Source of the DNA: JBAZMA01 sp041649995
Lineage (GTDB): Bacteria; Omnitrophota; Gorgyraeia; Velamenicoccales; Velamenicoccaceae
Reading direction: 5' to 3'
Length of the DNA: 64,000 nt
NCBI GenBank assembly: GCA_041649995.1
Contig: JBAZMA010000003.1
Location: forward strand, 124,001-188,000
Part shown: one piece after another, positions 60,879-64,000 of the stretch
Layout: the number at the start of each line of letters is the position of its first letter
Position numbering within the stretch: the first letter of the stretch is position 1
Made by a program: the position numbers and the translations under genes
The notes under the pieces: model-generated
The model's database searches: none
The model's input: only the letters and a program-made list of their open reading frames with translations
Told to the model about the DNA's origin: nothing

Positions 60879-61056
60879 ATATAGGATTTTTTTATGACAA
60901 GGAGCGGCCCCGCTTTACCCGCCTTAAACGGATGTATCTTGTTGTTCTCCGCAGAGATACCGGCTTTATGCAAAGGCAGAGGGGATAGGAATGAAACCGG
61001 GAAAAACCCCTTGCCAGGCTCCATTTTATTGAAGATTTTCAAATGAAGGAGGCTTT

Positions 61057-61380
61057 ATGGGAGCAGTGCATTTGAGCGATGCCAATTTCAAAAAAGAGGT
61101 CCTGGAATCCAAAGTTCCCTGCCTGGTCGATTTTTGGGCGGAATGGTGCGGGCCTTGCCGGAGAGTGGCTCCTGTCATTGAGGAGATCGCCGAAGAATTT
61201 CAGGGGAAGTGCAAGGTCGCCAAGCTGAATGTGGACGAAGGCGGCAAGACCGCTTCCGATTACGGAGTGATGTCTATCCCGACGTTGATGTTTTTCAAGG
61301 ATGGCCAGGTCGTCGAACAGATTGTCGGAGCTGTCGCCAAAGAGGAATTGAAGACCAAAATAGAGGAGCTTCTGGGCTAA
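61057..61380 (+). CDS. trxA: Thioredoxin
   Basis: 107 residues, one thioredoxin domain with the classic active site WCGPC in FWAEWCGPCRR, cis-Pro region SIPTLMFFKDG and no signal peptide, so cytoplasmic. AAGGAGG precedes the ATG. It ends 2 bp before pta, so it belongs to the acetate operon. The association is reasonable in a cluster with many thiol- and redox-sensitive proteins. Confidence 0.95.
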   Translation: MGAVHLSDANFKKEVLESKVPCLVDFWAEWCGPCRRVAPVIEEIAEEFQGKCKVAKLNVDEGGKTASDYGVMSIPTLMFFKDGQVVEQIVGAVAKEELKTKIEELLG

Positions 61381-61382
61381 AT

Positions 61383-62336
61383 ATGGACGCCATCGGACTC
61401 ATCAGAGAAAAGGCCAGGAAACAGTCAAAGACGATTGTTCTGCCTGAAGGCCATGACGAACGCGTGCGCAAGGCCGCTGCGTTCATTGAGAAGGAAGGGA
61501 TCGCCAAGGTGATCCTGCTGGAGAAGGGCAAGCTGGATCCGCGCAAGATCGAGGAATACACGGACTTATATTATCAGCTCAGACAGCATAAGGGCATTTC
61601 CCGCGAGGAATCGCGGGACACGGTTTCTCAGCCCGTTTTTTACGGCGCGATGATGGTACGCCAGGGGCTGGCCGACGGTTTTGTTTCCGGCGCGGATACG
61701 ACAACGCCGGATGTGGCCAAAGCGGCTTTGTATTGCCTGGGTATCGACCGCCGGATCGCGACGATCTGCAGCTGTTTTATCATGGTCATTCCCAATTGCC
61801 GTTACGGCGAAAACGGCGTTTTGCTTTTCGCGGATTGCGGCATCATTCCCGATCCCACGACCCGCCAGCTCTCGCAGATCGCCATCTCAACCGCCGAACT
61901 GGGCCGCAAGGTCCTCGGGATTACGCCCCGGGTCGCGATGCTGAGTTATTCGACCAAGGGGTCTGCGACGGGCCGTTTTGTGGAAAGGATCCGTGAGGCC
62001 ACGGCTATGCTTCATGAGATGGCGCCTGATTTGGCCGTAGACGGAGAGTTGCAGGTGGATGCCGCCATCGTTCCCGAGGTCGCCAGGCATAAGAATCCGG
62101 GCAGCCCGATCCAGGGTGACGCGAATATCCTTTTGTTTCCCAACCTCGAAGCCGGGAATATTTCTTACAAACTGGTCGAGCGCCTGGCCGGCGGTCGCGC
62201 CCTGGGCCCGCTTTTGATGGGCCTGGTTAAGCCCTGCAGCGACCTGTCACGCGGGTGCAGCTGGGAGGATGTGGTGGACTGCGCCGCGGTGACCGCCATC
62301 CGCTGTCAGTCCGAAGTGGAAGGCGAGGGGATATGA
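61383..62336 (+). CDS. pta: Phosphate acetyltransferase
   Basis: 317 residues, the short single-domain Pta. Marks: KTIVLPEGHDERVRKAA, GLADGFVSGADTTT, PDPTTRQLSQIA, MLSYSTKGSA and VDAAIVPEVA. It converts acetyl-CoA and Pi to acetyl-phosphate, the first step of acetate-linked ATP synthesis. The start ATG 61383 is 2 bp after thioredoxin. It overlaps ackA by 4 bp (ATGA), the usual pta-ackA pair in reversed size order. Confidence 0.95.
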   Translation: MDAIGLIREKARKQSKTIVLPEGHDERVRKAAAFIEKEGIAKVILLEKGKLDPRKIEEYTDLYYQLRQHKGISREESRDTVSQPVFYGAMMVRQGLADGFVSGADTTTPDVAKAALYCLGIDRRIATICSCFIMVIPNCRYGENGVLLFADCGIIPDPTTRQLSQIAISTAELGRKVLGITPRVAMLSYSTKGSATGRFVERIREATAMLHEMAPDLAVDGELQVDAAIVPEVARHKNPGSPIQGDANILLFPNLEAGNISYKLVERLAGGRALGPLLMGLVKPCSDLSRGCSWEDVVDCAAVTAIRCQSEVEGEGI

Positions 62337-63454
62337 AAGGCCGCAAAATCCTCGTCATTAATTCCGGAAGTTCGTCCATTAAATACCGTCTTTTCGACGC
62401 GGCGAAGAATGGAGACCGCGCCGCCCACTTCAGGCTTTTGGCCAAGGGCCTGATTGAGAAGATCGGTCACAAGGATTCAGGCGTCCACGATCACAAACAG
62501 GGCATCCAGGTTCTCCTGGACACCTTGGTCAACGGTCAGGGCGCCGCCATTAAAGATCTGCGGGAGATCTGGGCCATCGGACACCGCATTGTCCACGGCG
62601 GGGAGGCTTTCAAAAAACCCACGCAGATCACCGCGGAAGTGATGGCCAAGATCCGGGAATGTTTTGAGCTCGCCCCTCTCCACAATCCGGCCAATTACGC
62701 CGGAGTAGAGGCCTGCCAATCGCTCCTGCCGGAAATCCGTCAGGTCGCTGTTTTTGACACGGCGTTCCATCAGACGCTGCCGGAACACGCCTATATTTAC
62801 GGGCTTCCGTACGAATATTATGAAAAATACAATCTCAGGAAATTCGGCTTTCACGGCACCAGCCATCAGTATGTGGCCCACGAAGCGGCCAGGCTTCTGA
62901 AAAAACCGCTTCGGAAACTGAAGATTATCACCTGTCATTTAGGCAACGGCTGCAGCATTGCCGCGGTCAAACACGGCCAATCCGTGGACACCAGCATGGG
63001 GTTCACGCCTTTGGAGGGGCTGGTGATGGGCACGCGTTGCGGCGACATCGATCCGGCTTCCGTGATCTTTCTGGCGGACAAGGAAAAAGCGAGCCTGGAG
63101 GAGATCGACCGGGTCCTGAATTATAAAAGCGGGCTGAAAGGTATTTCCGGGTTGAGCAATGATATGCGGGAGATCTGGGAGGCCGCGCAGAAGGGCCACC
63201 ACAGGGCGCGCCTGGCGTTCGATATTTTCACCTACCGCATCAAGAAATATATCGGCAGTTATATCGGGGCTATGGGCGGGGTGGATGTGATCGTGTTTAC
63301 GGCCGGCATCGGCGAAAATGAGGCGCATGTCCGTAACCGCATCATGAAAGGTTTTTTTGATTTTCTGGACAGGAGGAAGGTGAAGGTGCTGGTGATCCCG
63401 ACGAATGAGGAACTCATGATCGCCAAGCAGACGTATCATCTTTTGAATTCTTAA
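62333..63454 (+). CDS. ackA: Acetate kinase
   Basis: 373 residues, slightly short for the family (~395-400). Marks: LVINSGSSSIKYRLFD, VFDTAFHQTLPEHAY (catalytic Asp), GFHGTSHQYV, CHLGNGCSIAA and VFTAGIGENEAHVR. It transfers the phosphate of acetyl-phosphate to ADP. The ATG at 62333 sits inside the pta stop (4-bp overlap). With the hydrogenase this supports H2-evolving acetate fermentation. Confidence 0.96.
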   Translation: MKGRKILVINSGSSSIKYRLFDAAKNGDRAAHFRLLAKGLIEKIGHKDSGVHDHKQGIQVLLDTLVNGQGAAIKDLREIWAIGHRIVHGGEAFKKPTQITAEVMAKIRECFELAPLHNPANYAGVEACQSLLPEIRQVAVFDTAFHQTLPEHAYIYGLPYEYYEKYNLRKFGFHGTSHQYVAHEAARLLKKPLRKLKIITCHLGNGCSIAAVKHGQSVDTSMGFTPLEGLVMGTRCGDIDPASVIFLADKEKASLEEIDRVLNYKSGLKGISGLSNDMREIWEAAQKGHHRARLAFDIFTYRIKKYIGSYIGAMGGVDVIVFTAGIGENEAHVRNRIMKGFFDFLDRRKVKVLVIPTNEELMIAKQTYHLLNS

Positions 63455-63543
63455 AGGAAACCGGAAAAGGGAGAAAAATCCTCAAGGGCCCGTAGGAAAA
63501 CTGGTTTTCGGCTCTTGGAATTTCCATGAAGGGGGACATCTCA

Positions 63544-63906
63544 ATGTATCGTATGATGTGTAAGTCCAAGATCCACAGGGCGAAGATAACCGCGACACTT
63601 CTCTATTACGAGGGGAGCATTGCCATTGATACGGACCTTCTGGAGGCGGCCAATATTCTGCCCGGAGAAAAAGTCGAGGTCTTGAATCTCAATAACGGTT
63701 CCCGCATTGAAACATACGCGATCGCCGGAAAGAAAGGTTCGGGCGAGATGTGCCTGAACGGCCCGTCGGCCAGGTCCGGCTGCGAGGGTGATGAGATTAT
63801 CGTTTTGACCTACGCCCTGGTCCCGGAAAATGAGGCCAAGGCTTCCAAGATCAATGTTGTCTATGTCGATGCCTCAAACAAAATTAAGGATAAGGTTTTA
63901 CGGTGA
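63544..63906 (+). CDS. panD: Aspartate 1-decarboxylase precursor
   Basis: 120 residues. Makes beta-alanine for pantothenate and coenzyme A. The pyruvoyl self-cleavage site GS falls exactly at Gly24-Ser25 (YYEGSIAID), with Lys9, Arg54 and Asn72 (CLNGPSARSG) also at canonical positions, which supports the start at 63544 rather than the in-frame ATG at 63526. AAGGGGG lies 9 bp upstream. It may be co-transcribed with pta-ackA (89-bp gap), linking CoA supply with acetyl-CoA use. Confidence 0.95.
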   Translation: MYRMMCKSKIHRAKITATLLYYEGSIAIDTDLLEAANILPGEKVEVLNLNNGSRIETYAIAGKKGSGEMCLNGPSARSGCEGDEIIVLTYALVPENEAKASKINVVYVDASNKIKDKVLR

Positions 63907-64000
63907 CCCTTCCCTGCGACGCAGGTCCGCCCCTGTCGCCCGCTTAGGCGATCAGGAGCGGCTTGTTTTGGCGCAGATGGAGGAGATCATGCGGCTTTCC
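63907..64000 (+). other. Possible 5' end of a further gene, cut by the window
   Basis: After the panD stop one frame stays open to the edge and ends with a coding-like stretch, DQERLVLAQMEEIMRLS. No RBS or sure start is visible (ATG at 63977 is one option), and the family cannot be told. Confidence 0.25.

Noticed and set aside
60880..61050. c-di-GMP or cobalamin riboswitch before thioredoxin
   Set aside because: GC-rich stretches are present, but the conserved cores of these classes were not found by eye.

Overview
The window comes from a diderm (outer-membrane) anaerobe. It carries TolC, a TorF-type porin and a YaiO-type barrel together with a complete [FeFe]-hydrogenase system, acetate-kinase fermentation and oxygen-defence proteins typical of anaerobes (superoxide reductase, hemerythrin, periplasmic Cu/Zn-SOD). 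The mix of [FeFe] HydABC, Rex, an Ehr/Hyf-like complex, many PAS histidine kinases and B12-binding radical SAM proteins resembles Candidatus Omnitrophota or a neighbouring phylum. That placement is inference: no rRNA or tRNA gene was seen.

Layout. 1-4.3 kb: two related PAS histidine kinases (the first cut by the window edge) with a 58-residue excisionase-type HTH gene between them. 4.4-5.2 kb: SodC and an entericidin-like lipoprotein. 5.3-12.7 kb: an ArsR-family regulator followed by six genes for a group-4-hydrogenase-like, complex-I-related membrane complex. Its large subunit has lost the NiFe-binding cysteine pairs, so it is better read as an Ehr-type ion-translocating complex than as a hydrogenase. 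12.6-20.9 kb: a reverse-strand B12-binding radical SAM protein, a Cache sensor without output domain, an AsmA-like protein, an AbrB regulator with a TolC-MacA-MacB exporter, and a secreted protein of unknown role. 21-23.2 kb: a cold-shock gene with a structured leader, then a translationally coupled trio (cold-shock-like protein, second radical SAM paralogue, tiny zinc-finger protein). 23.3-32.4 kb: a YihY membrane protein and a surface-polysaccharide module (epimerase, YaiO barrel, HEAT protein, two GT2 synthases, PEGA protein).

32.4-42.6 kb: a repeat island, small envelope genes, a deaminase, a histidine kinase-response regulator-superoxide reductase run, YqaA and hemerythrin, an HtpX protease with an EF-hand insert, and an ABC-F protein. 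42.6-46 kb: a second repeat island, a candidate small RNA, a block of cloverleaf-like palindromic repeats, then torF-amt-glnK behind a leader terminator. 46-48.6 kb: two MFS transporters. 48.6-63.9 kb: the energy cluster. It runs rex (with two candidate Rex operators), a Cache-HAMP kinase, a stand-alone [2Fe-2S] protein, hydB, hydA, hydC, hydG, hydE, a response regulator, a TM1266-family regulator, a third repeat island, hydF, thioredoxin, pta, ackA and panD.

How the parts fit: HydABC can reoxidise NADH plus reduced ferredoxin to H2, HydEFG build the H-cluster, Pta-AckA make ATP from acetyl-CoA, and Rex senses NADH/NAD+. The Ehr-like complex could couple another electron transfer to ion pumping. 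SodC, superoxide reductase and hemerythrin suggest exposure to oxygen. Several leaders share one design: a sigma70-type promoter, then within about 40 nt a terminator-like hairpin, then the gene.
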